A stretch of DNA of 9,973 bases, from the NCBI GenBank assembly GCA_035630195.1, contig DASQLD010000097.1, positions 1 to 9,973 of the forward strand, in the 5' to 3' direction. Positions 1 to 5,892 of the stretch are shown one piece after another. Position 1 is the first letter of the stretch; each line of letters begins with the position of its first letter. The position numbers and the translations under genes were made by a program. The notes under the pieces are model-generated. The model was not told the origin of the DNA. It was given only the letters and a program-made list of their open reading frames with translations, and did not search any database. The DNA is from DASQDN01 sp035630195 (GTDB lineage: Bacteria > Acidobacteriota > Terriglobia > Bryobacterales > Bryobacteraceae).

Positions 1-71
1 CCGTCTTCGGCAGCGATCTCCATGAGATCGGCAGTCTCAGCGAGCAGAGAGGCGATCTCGCGATTCTCCAT
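1..71 (-). CDS. polX: N-terminal start of a DNA polymerase X family protein (PolX), cut by the left edge
   Basis: An ATG at 71-69 opens a frame that runs off the left edge with no stop. It reads MENREIASLLAETADLMEI followed by AAED. This matches the beginning of bacterial PolX proteins, which start with a helical lyase-like (HhH) domain of the pattern 'NxEIAxLLxEtADLLEI'. Family X bacterial polymerases usually continue with a polymerase palm and a C-terminal PHP metal-dependent exonuclease domain and act in gap-filling DNA repair; none of that part is visible here. The gene starts only 24 nt after the stop of the upstream HbpS-like gene, so the two may share a transcript. No strong Shine-Dalgarno is visible before the ATG. 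The identification rests on 23 residues, so it is a good match but not certain. Confidence 0.68.
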   Translation of the reverse strand, partial: MENREIASLLAETADLMEIAAED

Positions 72-95
72 TTCGTATTCGTATTGTACTTGGCG

Positions 96-845
96 TTAGT
101 TCGTGGACCTTGTCGGCGAGAGGCTTTGCGAGATTGTCTTGGCAGCGTCGCTACAAACCGGATGTCCCCATCCTCCCGCGCTTGTTCCACCGGTGATGTC
201 GTACACAATATTGTCAGGTCGCGCTGCGTCTCCGCTGACTCCTGCAGGGACGTAATCGAGTTGAAGCATGTTGCGCGTCCGCCATGCGATATTGTGGTCA
301 GCGCATGAAGAGTCGCCGCTGACGCCGATCGCGCCTAACAGCCGGCCTCCCTTGTCATACAGAGCGAGCCCGCCCCCAAATACATTCACACCACCGAGAT
401 GCAGACCGACCATCGGATCGTTCGATTGACCGAAATTTCTCTCAGGTCCCTGGTATGCGACAACGGGATTAACGACATTGCTATGCTGCAGGCCGTAAAG
501 GCTGCCGCCAGGTTGAACGGCCGAGTAGATATTTGCCGTCGAGAGCGCCAGACCGGGCAGACTGAAAGCGTTGGCGGTATTTGCCTTCTGTGCGGAGATC
601 ACCCGGCTGCCGGGCCACTGATCTCCGCGCCCGTTGCCGGTGAATGCAATCGCGCAGACGGTGCCGTCGCGATCCACAACCGTACCCCACATATTTAAAT
701 TGAATCCGCCATTTGCTTGTTGGCGAGCCGCCTTCAAAGCGCTCATCAACTGGGGATGCGTCGGAAGATCCCTGCACGTCGGCGTGTTGTCGTCTTGAGC
801 CAAGACAGACAGGGCGAGAGTCATCAGCAAAACAGTATTCTTCAT
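96..845 (-). CDS. Secreted GlcG/HbpS (DUF336) family haem-binding-like protein
   Basis: The 249-residue product begins with a signal peptide (residues 1-16, likely cleavage VLA|Q). A GlcG/HbpS alpha-beta fold follows. The family-typical segments are a strand 'WGTVVDRDG' (53-61), the helix region 'SRVISAQKANTANAF' (80-94), 'VFGGGLALYD' (155-164), and the signature 'GAIGVSGDSSCADHNIAWR' (171-189). The family is named for GlcG of the glycolate locus and for HbpS, an extracellular haem-binding sensor protein of Streptomyces. Binding of haem by this member is inferred from family, and no ligand residue can be proven here. Cysteines at 24, 64 and 181 could form disulfides in the exported protein. 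A clear ribosome binding site is lacking: the nearest AAGGA is about 13 nt upstream of the ATG. The gene sits 51 nt after the end of the lhr coding region and 24 nt before the polX start, all on one strand. Confidence 0.85.
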   Translation of the reverse strand: MKNTVLLMTLALSVLAQDDNTPTCRDLPTHPQLMSALKAARQQANGGFNLNMWGTVVDRDGTVCAIAFTGNGRGDQWPGSRVISAQKANTANAFSLPGLALSTANIYSAVQPGGSLYGLQHSNVVNPVVAYQGPERNFGQSNDPMVGLHLGGVNVFGGGLALYDKGGRLLGAIGVSGDSSCADHNIAWRTRNMLQLDYVPAGVSGDAARPDNIVYDITGGTSAGGWGHPVCSDAAKTISQSLSPTRSTN

Positions 846-896
846 TTGGGAAGGTTTGTCCTTATGAGTAAGGGCGTCGTGATCGCCCTGATTTGA

Positions 897-2279
897 TCAA
901 GTTGTAGCAACGTTGAAATGCATTTGCGGCATTGTGAGAGAAAGTGGGCTGACACGTGGGCCGGGAAGAATTATACCCACAAGATTGAGAGGATCGGCGC
1001 TGGCCACCTGAGGCGCTTCTACACCTCCGGCCCGCTTCATGGCGCGCAGAACATCCAGCGCTTCCGGCCTCGCGAACTGTTCGCCCGTAAAGCCCGAAAC
1101 GAATCGTCCACCGCGAATCTGCCCCTGCGCTTCGAGCTTGCGCAAGACCGGCAGAAGATCGCGCCACGGTGGAGCGCCCGTCTCGCGCGCCAGCACATCG
1201 CGAAGCAGCACGCCCCAGCGTAATAACAACTGCGACGCCCATTTTTCCGCGCGTTCATGAGGCAAGCCGGTCGGAACCAGCGCCCACCGTCCGGCCGCAT
1301 TCCGTCTTCTCGAATACCTGCCCCGACCCTCACCGCGCCTCCGCTTCGGATCGAGCAGCAGCCGGAGGTTCTCAAAGCCGTCCGCTGTCACCAGACCCGC
1401 CGCGACCAGTTCCCACAGCGCCTCTTCCGCTTCGACCGCCGATCGTCGCGTCAATCGCGCAATGTCTCCGAAGAACAGCGCTCGCTCCATCTGCAGCAAG
1501 GCCAAAACCTGTTGGGCCGCATCGGATAGGCCTTCGTACTCCCCCGACCCTTCCACCAGCCATCCGGCATCCGCGCGCGCCAGCAGCGTGATCGGAGCGA
1601 CCCGTGTTGCCCGCACCTTCCCTGCAGGTTGCGACACACGCGCCCACATCACTTCGCCGGACAAACACAAATCATCGAGCATCTCGGGATCATAGTTGGC
1701 AATGCGAGCTGACAGGATTTGCGATTCCCATGCGGCCGCAGGAATCTCGTAGCCCTGGAGCTGGCTAACGATCTCGAGCACACCATCTGCGCCATGCAAT
1801 TGCGTTCCCGGCGCCACATGCTGCCAGCGCGTGAGAAACGCATAAAATTGTTCAGCGCTCACCGGCGCGATCTCCCGGCGCAACCGCCCTAGCGTCATGC
1901 GATGAATGCGTGCCAGCACTCGCCGGTTACACCATTCGATCTCATTGTCAGCGCTCGTCCGTGTGAATCGACCTCGCATGACTTGACTCTCGGCTTCGAG
2001 CTGCGCAAGCGCGATGTCGATTTCTTCCCTTGAGAATCCCAGACGTATACTGAGCGCTGCCGCTGTCGAAGGTCCAATCGATTCCATCCATCCGCGCAGC
2101 ACTGCCGTCACATCCCCAAGGATGTCCCGCCTCTCCGTCGCAACCCACAACGGAGTCGCAAATGCTCTGCCCGCTGCCTGAAGTCGTCGAAAAATCTCGA
2201 CCACTCCGCCACTGGCGGAAGCACGATCAATGTCAGAAGCGCATCGTGCAACTCGTCGGCATTGCGCACCACAGGCCAA
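897..2279 (-). CDS. lhr: C-terminal part of a frameshifted Lhr-type helicase gene
   Basis: This frame holds the C-terminal region of the Lhr helicase begun at 4888, in a different reading frame. Its first 30 residues (arginine- and cysteine-rich) do not look like Lhr. Homology begins at about residue 31 (position 2189) with RRLQAAGRAFATPLWVATER. Recognisable Lhr C-terminal segments follow: the winged-helix-like 'SIGPSTAAALSIRLGFSREEI' area (67-87), 'EWCNRRVLARIHR' (115-127), 'RWQHVAPG' (151-158), 'YDPEMLDDLCLSG' (196-208), and 'DPLNLVGI' (429-436). In characterised Lhr proteins this region carries tandem winged helices and contributes to DNA binding and unwinding. The ATG at 2279 is probably not a real start, since the segment makes sense only as a continuation of the upstream frame. 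The two frames overlap by 172 nt. The last 20 or so residues after 'PGPRV' look unlike the usual Lhr end, and the terminus may be shortened. Confidence 0.83.
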   Translation of the reverse strand: MACGAQCRRVARCASDIDRASASGGVVEIFRRLQAAGRAFATPLWVATERRDILGDVTAVLRGWMESIGPSTAAALSIRLGFSREEIDIALAQLEAESQVMRGRFTRTSADNEIEWCNRRVLARIHRMTLGRLRREIAPVSAEQFYAFLTRWQHVAPGTQLHGADGVLEIVSQLQGYEIPAAAWESQILSARIANYDPEMLDDLCLSGEVMWARVSQPAGKVRATRVAPITLLARADAGWLVEGSGEYEGLSDAAQQVLALLQMERALFFGDIARLTRRSAVEAEEALWELVAAGLVTADGFENLRLLLDPKRRRGEGRGRYSRRRNAAGRWALVPTGLPHERAEKWASQLLLRWGVLLRDVLARETGAPPWRDLLPVLRKLEAQGQIRGGRFVSGFTGEQFARPEALDVLRAMKRAGGVEAPQVASADPLNLVGIILPGPRVSPLSLTMPQMHFNVATT

Positions 2280-4888
2280 CTCTCGGCCGCGACTTGCTCG
2301 ATCGCCAGGGGATCCAGCACCCCGGTTCCATCAGCCGCATCTGAGGGAAGGGTCCGTCGCAAACTCACCGCCCGAGCCCGGCGCTCCTCCAGCGGCGCGT
2401 CGTCCAAATACGCATACGGATTCGCATTCAAAATTTCATGACTAAACACCGACGGCTCGGGTGTATCGAGCGTCACAGTGCGAATCGCGCCCGACTCGAT
2501 CCGTCGCAACACTTCCGTCAAGCCGTCGATGTCCATCGCTTCTTCGAGACAATTCGCGATCGTTTCCTCAACTAGAGGATGATCGGGAATACGGATCGGT
2601 CCAGTCAGATTCTCCGCGCAGGCAACCTGATCCGGGAACACCGACGCAAGCAAATCTTCCGAGCGCATCCGTTGGATCGGAGGAGGAACTTTCTTTCCGC
2701 CGTGAAATCGCAGAATCGCTAACGCGCGCGTCGCATTCCAACGCCAGCGCACACCGAACATTGGCGCGTCGAGCAGCGCTTGCGTCAACACATAGCGAAC
2801 AGTCTTCGGCTTCAAGAACTCGAATACGAGTTCCAATGGGAACGCGTGTCTGTCGCTCAACGAAATGAGGATGCCATTGTCTGTTGCCGCGGCCTGCAGT
2901 TCGAAATTGAACGTCCGGCAGAAGCGTTTACGCAGCGCCAGTCCCCACGCGCGATTGATCCGGGACCCGAACGGCGCATGTATAACAAGCTGCATGCCGC
3001 CGGCCTCATCGAAGAACCGCTCCGCTACGACAGTATCACTAGCCGGCACAGCGCCGAGTCCCGCTCGACCCGCGCGGACATATGCCATTGCTTGACGCGC
3101 GCCCGCGTCATCCAAACCGCAATCGGCAAGCAGAAATGATCCGCCTTCGTCGTAAATTCGCTGCCGCAAGCGCGACACGGACTCAGACAACTCCGCCGAT
3201 CGTCCTGGCGCTTCGCCAAGCCAAAACGGAATCGAGGGCGCCGCGCCGCGGGCGTCCTCCACATACACGCGACCCTGCATCACGTGTCGAATCCGCCACG
3301 AAGTGGTTCCAAGTAGAAATACATCGCCCGTAAGGCTCTCTAACGCGAAGTCTTCGTCGAGCGTTCCTACCGTCTTACCTTCCGGCTCGGCAACCACGGC
3401 GTAAGCCCCGGTCTCCGGGATTGCTCCACCGGATGTAATTGCCGCCAGCCGGGACCCACGCCGGCCGCGTACCCGACCATTTACCTGGTCGCGATGCACC
3501 ATAGCGCCGCTACGTCCGCGCGAGGTCGCAATCCCTTCCGACAACATTCCGATCACGCCGTCGAATCGGGATCGCTCAAGATTGCGATAAGGATAGGCTC
3601 TTCGTACCAGCGCGTACAGATCGTCCTCACTCCAATCGTCCGTCGCCGACGCGGCTACTATCTGCTGAGCCAAAATATCGAGAGCATTCTCCGGTATCTC
3701 GATTTGCTCCAATTCCCCGGCATGGACAGAACGAACCAGAGCAGCGCACTCGATCAGTTCATCGCGCGTCGTAGGCAGAATGATGCCTTTGGGTTTCGCG
3801 CCAACCCAGTGTCCCGAGCGTCCGACACGCTGCAGCGCAACCGCGATCGATCGCGTAGAGCCGATCTGAATAACTAAGTCCACGCTTCCAATATCGATGC
3901 CGAGTTCGAGTGACGCTGTTGCCACAACGGCACGCAGTTCTCCCGACTTCAACCGCATTTCTGCTTCGAATCTTAGTGTCCGCGAGAGGCTGCCGTGATG
4001 TGGCAGTACAACGTTGTCTCCAAGCCTGGCGCCCAGCGCATGCGCCACCCGCTCAGACATGCGCCGCGTATTCACGAAAACGAGCGTCGTTTTGTGATTG
4101 GAAATATGCCGTGCGATGCGATCATACATCTCATCCCACATTTCGCTAGTCGCCACAGCTCCTAACTCGTCATTAGGGACCTCTACGAAAAGCTCTAAAT
4201 CGCGCCGGTGCCCGGCATTTACGATTGCAGCTCCAGGAGCAAGATAGCTGGCGACCTTCTCGATTGGCCGCACCGTCGCAGACAACCCGATTCGTTGCGG
4301 CGTTTTTCCGACGAGAGCATTCAACCGAGCCAGTGTCAACGCAAGGTGCGAACCTCGTTTGTCATCCGCAATCGCATGGATTTCATCGACTATAACGGTA
4401 CGCACCTTTCGCAGCATCTCGCGCGACTTGCCTGCGGTGACAAGCATGAAGAGCGATTCTGGAGTTGTAACGAGAATGTGGGGCGGCACCCGCGTCATCT
4501 TTTGACGTTCTGACATCGGTGTGTCGCCCGTGCGAACTGCCGTCCGGATCGGCGCGAGTGCAATGCCCTTTTTCTCGGCGAGCTGCGCGATCTCGGCGAG
4601 AGGAACATCCAAGTTCTTGTGCACGTCGTTTGAAAGGGCCTTAAGCGGCGACACGTACACTACTCGGGTTTCGTCAACTAAAGTTCCGGCTCGCGCTGCG
4701 CGGACCAGCGAGTCGAGACAAATGAGAAATGCCGCGAGAGTTTTACCGGAACCAGTCGGAGCGGAGATCAGGACATCCCGCCCTGAGCAGATTTCATTCC
4801 ATCCGAGAAGCTGTGGCTCCGTTGCGCCCGAAGGAAAGCGCGTCGCAAACCATTCAGCGACCAGAGGATCGAATTGGGATAACTGCAT
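2108..4888 (-). CDS. lhr: Lhr-type superfamily 2 DNA helicase, N-terminal helicase core
   Basis: The 926-residue frame encodes the ATPase core of an Lhr (large helicase-related) protein, an ATP-dependent 3'-5' DNA translocase and helicase linked to DNA repair. RecA domain 1 carries Walker A APTGSGKT (43-50), motif Ia 'VYVSPLKALSND' (77-88), 'TTPESLF' (141-147), the DEIH box (168-171) and 'GLSATV' (201-206). RecA domain 2 carries 'LVFVNTRR' (269-276), 'HHGSLSR' (297-303), 'TASLELGIDIG' (324-334) and motif VI QRVGRSGH (353-360). From about 400 to 895 comes the Lhr-specific region (winged helix and accessory domain), including 'HAPFGSRINRAWGLALR' and 'NANPYAYLDDAPLEERR'. After Phe900 the frame leaves the family pattern and stops at 2108, while the continuation lies in another frame. 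The product would be close in extent to the autonomous 'Lhr-Core' described for mycobacterial Lhr (about 856 residues), so it might work without its C-terminal part. The start codon lacks a strong Shine-Dalgarno, but the N-terminus aligns well with the family. Confidence 0.94.
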   Translation of the reverse strand: MQLSQFDPLVAEWFATRFPSGATEPQLLGWNEICSGRDVLISAPTGSGKTLAAFLICLDSLVRAARAGTLVDETRVVYVSPLKALSNDVHKNLDVPLAEIAQLAEKKGIALAPIRTAVRTGDTPMSERQKMTRVPPHILVTTPESLFMLVTAGKSREMLRKVRTVIVDEIHAIADDKRGSHLALTLARLNALVGKTPQRIGLSATVRPIEKVASYLAPGAAIVNAGHRRDLELFVEVPNDELGAVATSEMWDEMYDRIARHISNHKTTLVFVNTRRMSERVAHALGARLGDNVVLPHHGSLSRTLRFEAEMRLKSGELRAVVATASLELGIDIGSVDLVIQIGSTRSIAVALQRVGRSGHWVGAKPKGIILPTTRDELIECAALVRSVHAGELEQIEIPENALDILAQQIVAASATDDWSEDDLYALVRRAYPYRNLERSRFDGVIGMLSEGIATSRGRSGAMVHRDQVNGRVRGRRGSRLAAITSGGAIPETGAYAVVAEPEGKTVGTLDEDFALESLTGDVFLLGTTSWRIRHVMQGRVYVEDARGAAPSIPFWLGEAPGRSAELSESVSRLRQRIYDEGGSFLLADCGLDDAGARQAMAYVRAGRAGLGAVPASDTVVAERFFDEAGGMQLVIHAPFGSRINRAWGLALRKRFCRTFNFELQAAATDNGILISLSDRHAFPLELVFEFLKPKTVRYVLTQALLDAPMFGVRWRWNATRALAILRFHGGKKVPPPIQRMRSEDLLASVFPDQVACAENLTGPIRIPDHPLVEETIANCLEEAMDIDGLTEVLRRIESGAIRTVTLDTPEPSVFSHEILNANPYAYLDDAPLEERRARAVSLRRTLPSDAADGTGVLDPLAIEQVAAESWPVVRNADELHDALLTLIVLPPVAEWSRFFDDFRQRAEHLRLRCGLRRRGGTSLGM
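2189..2195 (-). other. Apparent -1 frameshift site within lhr
   Basis: On the minus strand the bases here read ATTTTTC. In the upstream frame they are split as (AG)A TTT TTC, encoding Arg898-Phe899-Phe900. The Lhr family pattern resumes in the frame that reads (TT)T then CGA CGA CTT CAG, giving RRLQAAGRA. One extra T in the five-T run, or a ribosomal slip of -1, joins 900 residues of the first frame to residue 31 onward of the second. The result is about 1330 residues, a little short of the usual 1400-1540. A homopolymer run is a common place for sequencing or assembly error, for a genuine inactivating indel, or for slippage. The motif is only a partial match to the canonical X XXY YYZ slip heptamer, because the first base is A rather than T. 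Confidence 0.72.
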
Positions 4889-4907
4889 GACGCGCCGGAT
4901 CGAGCGA

Positions 4908-4935
4908 AAAGGCGAGCGGATCTTCGATCGCCTTT
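4908..4935 (-). terminator. Hairpin between the cytochrome gene and lhr, possible weak terminator
   Basis: On the minus strand AAAGGCGA (4935-4928) is followed after 12 nt by the complementary TCGCCTTT (4915-4908), an 8-bp perfect stem. The right arm runs into four T in a row (4910-4907), most of which belong to the stem. The hairpin begins 28 nt after the cytochrome stop and ends about 19 nt before the lhr start. It could terminate the cytochrome transcript or structure the lhr leader. The U-tract is short, so factor-independent termination is uncertain. Confidence 0.32.
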
Positions 4936-4963
4936 CTCATTCTACTGCCCGTCAGCTAGAGCC

Positions 4964-5371
4964 CTAGTCGTACTTGATCTTCCAGGAGCCGTCCGCTGCC
5001 TTCTCACGATACGCATTGTGGCAGCCGCCACAATGCGCCATTGTCGCTTTTAGCGTCGCTGAAGCCTCGTCGAATTTGCCCGCCGTCGCGAGCTCGCCGA
5101 CCTCTTTGAATCCGTTCTGAGCATTGGATGCGAACTTCGTCGCGTTGTCGATCTTCTTTTTCATCCAGAAGTCGTGAACCTGCGTGAAGACGTCCTGCAG
5201 CTTTTTGGCATCGCCCGCAGCGGCTTCGCCGTTCTTGGCTTCAAGATTCTTGCGAAGGCTTCCCGCCGTCGCGCCCGTCGTTTTCATCCAATCCTGAAAG
5301 TCTTTCTCTTCCTGAGCGAACATGCTCGTGGAAATTGCTAAGGCGGATACTATTAGGAATGCGTTGCGCAT
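4964..5371 (-). CDS. Secreted class II (cytochrome c'-like) c-type cytochrome
   Basis: The 135-residue product starts with a signal peptide (residues 1-19, MRNAFLIVSALAISTSMFA, cleavage before Gln20). The mature part is about 116 residues, helical and lysine-rich. A single haem-attachment motif CGGCH (114-118) lies close to the C-terminus. This layout is typical of class II cytochromes c (cytochrome c' and c556), four-helix bundles with the haem site in the last helix. Met29 in the first helix ('DWMKTTG') sits where a sixth haem ligand occurs in c556-type proteins, which is an inference. Haem would be attached after export to the periplasm, giving an electron-transfer or gas-binding role that cannot be resolved from sequence. 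The start at 5371 is preferred over an in-frame ATG at 5437. It has an AAGGAG six nt upstream and immediately begins the signal peptide, while the longer form would place a charged 22-residue tail before it. Confidence 0.8.
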   Translation of the reverse strand: MRNAFLIVSALAISTSMFAQEEKDFQDWMKTTGATAGSLRKNLEAKNGEAAAGDAKKLQDVFTQVHDFWMKKKIDNATKFASNAQNGFKEVGELATAGKFDEASATLKATMAHCGGCHNAYREKAADGSWKIKYD

Positions 5372-5377
5372 TGCGTT

Positions 5378-5383
5378 CTCCTT
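5378..5383 (-). promoter_or_regulatory. Ribosome binding site of the cytochrome gene
   Basis: The minus strand reads AAGGAG followed by six bases and then the ATG at 5371. This strong Shine-Dalgarno decides the start of the cytochrome gene against the upstream in-frame ATG at 5437. Confidence 0.7.
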
Positions 5384-5512
5384 TTGCCGTTCTGTGAGAA
5401 GGTTAACCTCATCGCGGCCCTGCCGCTCGCTATTCAACGGATTCCATCGTATCTAAATTACCGGAAGACGTCGTTCCGTCATCCGGATACGTACCCAAAG
5501 GTTTGATCACCG

Positions 5513-5524
5513 TGAAATATTTCA
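5513..5524. repeat. Perfect 12-bp palindrome TGAAATATTTCA
   Basis: TGAAATATTTCA is its own reverse complement and lies about 140 bp upstream of the cytochrome start. It is AT-rich in an otherwise GC-richer region, the kind of dyad that dimeric regulators bind. No matching copy was noticed elsewhere in the window, so an operator role is only a possibility. Confidence 0.3.
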
Positions 5525-5766
5525 GCCAAGTGGAGAAGAAGCCTATGTGGAAGGAAGCGCCCTGCGGTATGCACAGTGCTTCGGCCGTCCGGGATAACGG
5601 GTCACGCGGGAAATACTTTAAGTGAGAAAAACTGCGGGTGTCGCAGACCTTCTTCCAACGCGACGGTGCTCACATTGTCGCCATGCCGCCGAGCCTCAGT
5701 CCGCGCTGCTGGAAGAAATCGTAATCCAGTCAAAGCTGAGGAAATGAATGTTTAGACGCGCCGGGA

Positions 5767-5820
5767 GGTCGTAAAACGCGGTACGACCACCAGCACTTAT
5801 CGAAACAGTTGTTTTACGAC
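5767..5820. repeat. Nested inverted repeats able to form two alternative hairpins
   Basis: GTCGTAAAAC (5768-5777) is perfectly complementary to GTTTTACGAC (5811-5820), a 10-bp stem with a 33-nt loop. The same left arm, as GGTCGTA (5767-5773), is also perfectly complementary to TACGACC (5782-5788), a 7-bp stem with an 8-nt loop. The two stems share bases and cannot form together. Seen as DNA, the element is three copies of the half-site GTCGTA/TACGAC. It lies 73-126 bp downstream of the GT-C gene stop and about 400 bp upstream of the cytochrome start. There is no T-run after either stem on either strand, so it is not a simple terminator. Confidence 0.6.
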
Positions 5821-5892
5821 GCCAAGTCGCAGACATCGAACGGGAGAATTCATGGCAGTTGACCCTTGAGGGTACTTCCTTCGAAGACGATC

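Larger units (their letters stand above)
5384..5892. other. Gene-poor interval of about 500 bases
   Basis: No convincing gene was found between the cytochrome start and the stop of the GT-C gene. On the minus strand a frame without an ATG stays open for about 80 codons (roughly 5680-5440). On the plus strand a GTG at 5512 could encode about 36 residues ending at 5625, with no good ribosome binding site. Neither resembles a family I recognise, so a decayed gene is possible but unproven. The interval must hold the cytochrome promoter, though I could not pick a convincing -35/-10 pair. It also contains the inverted repeats listed separately and a small hairpin ACCC-TTGA-GGGT at about 5862-5873, just downstream of the GT-C gene, without a T-run. 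Confidence 0.6.

Noticed and set aside
2133..2195. Programmed -1 frameshifting with a downstream stem in lhr
   Set aside because: The stem at 2133-2155 is about 33 nt from the slip site and the heptamer is not canonical, so it is not claimed as a feature; it is only mentioned as an alternative.
4521..4967. Plus-strand open frame of 148 codons opposite the start of lhr
   Set aside because: It is antisense to the well-conserved helicase core and its product is arginine- and serine-rich with no recognisable motif: a GC-frame shadow.
4964..5437. Longer cytochrome frame starting at ATG 5437
   Set aside because: It places 22 polar residues before an evident signal peptide, while the internal ATG at 5371 has a strong AAGGAG at good spacing.
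5512..5625. Short GTG-initiated plus-strand frame
   Set aside because: It has no good ribosome binding site, no recognisable homology and only about 36 residues; kept as a remark in the gene-poor interval and not called as a gene.
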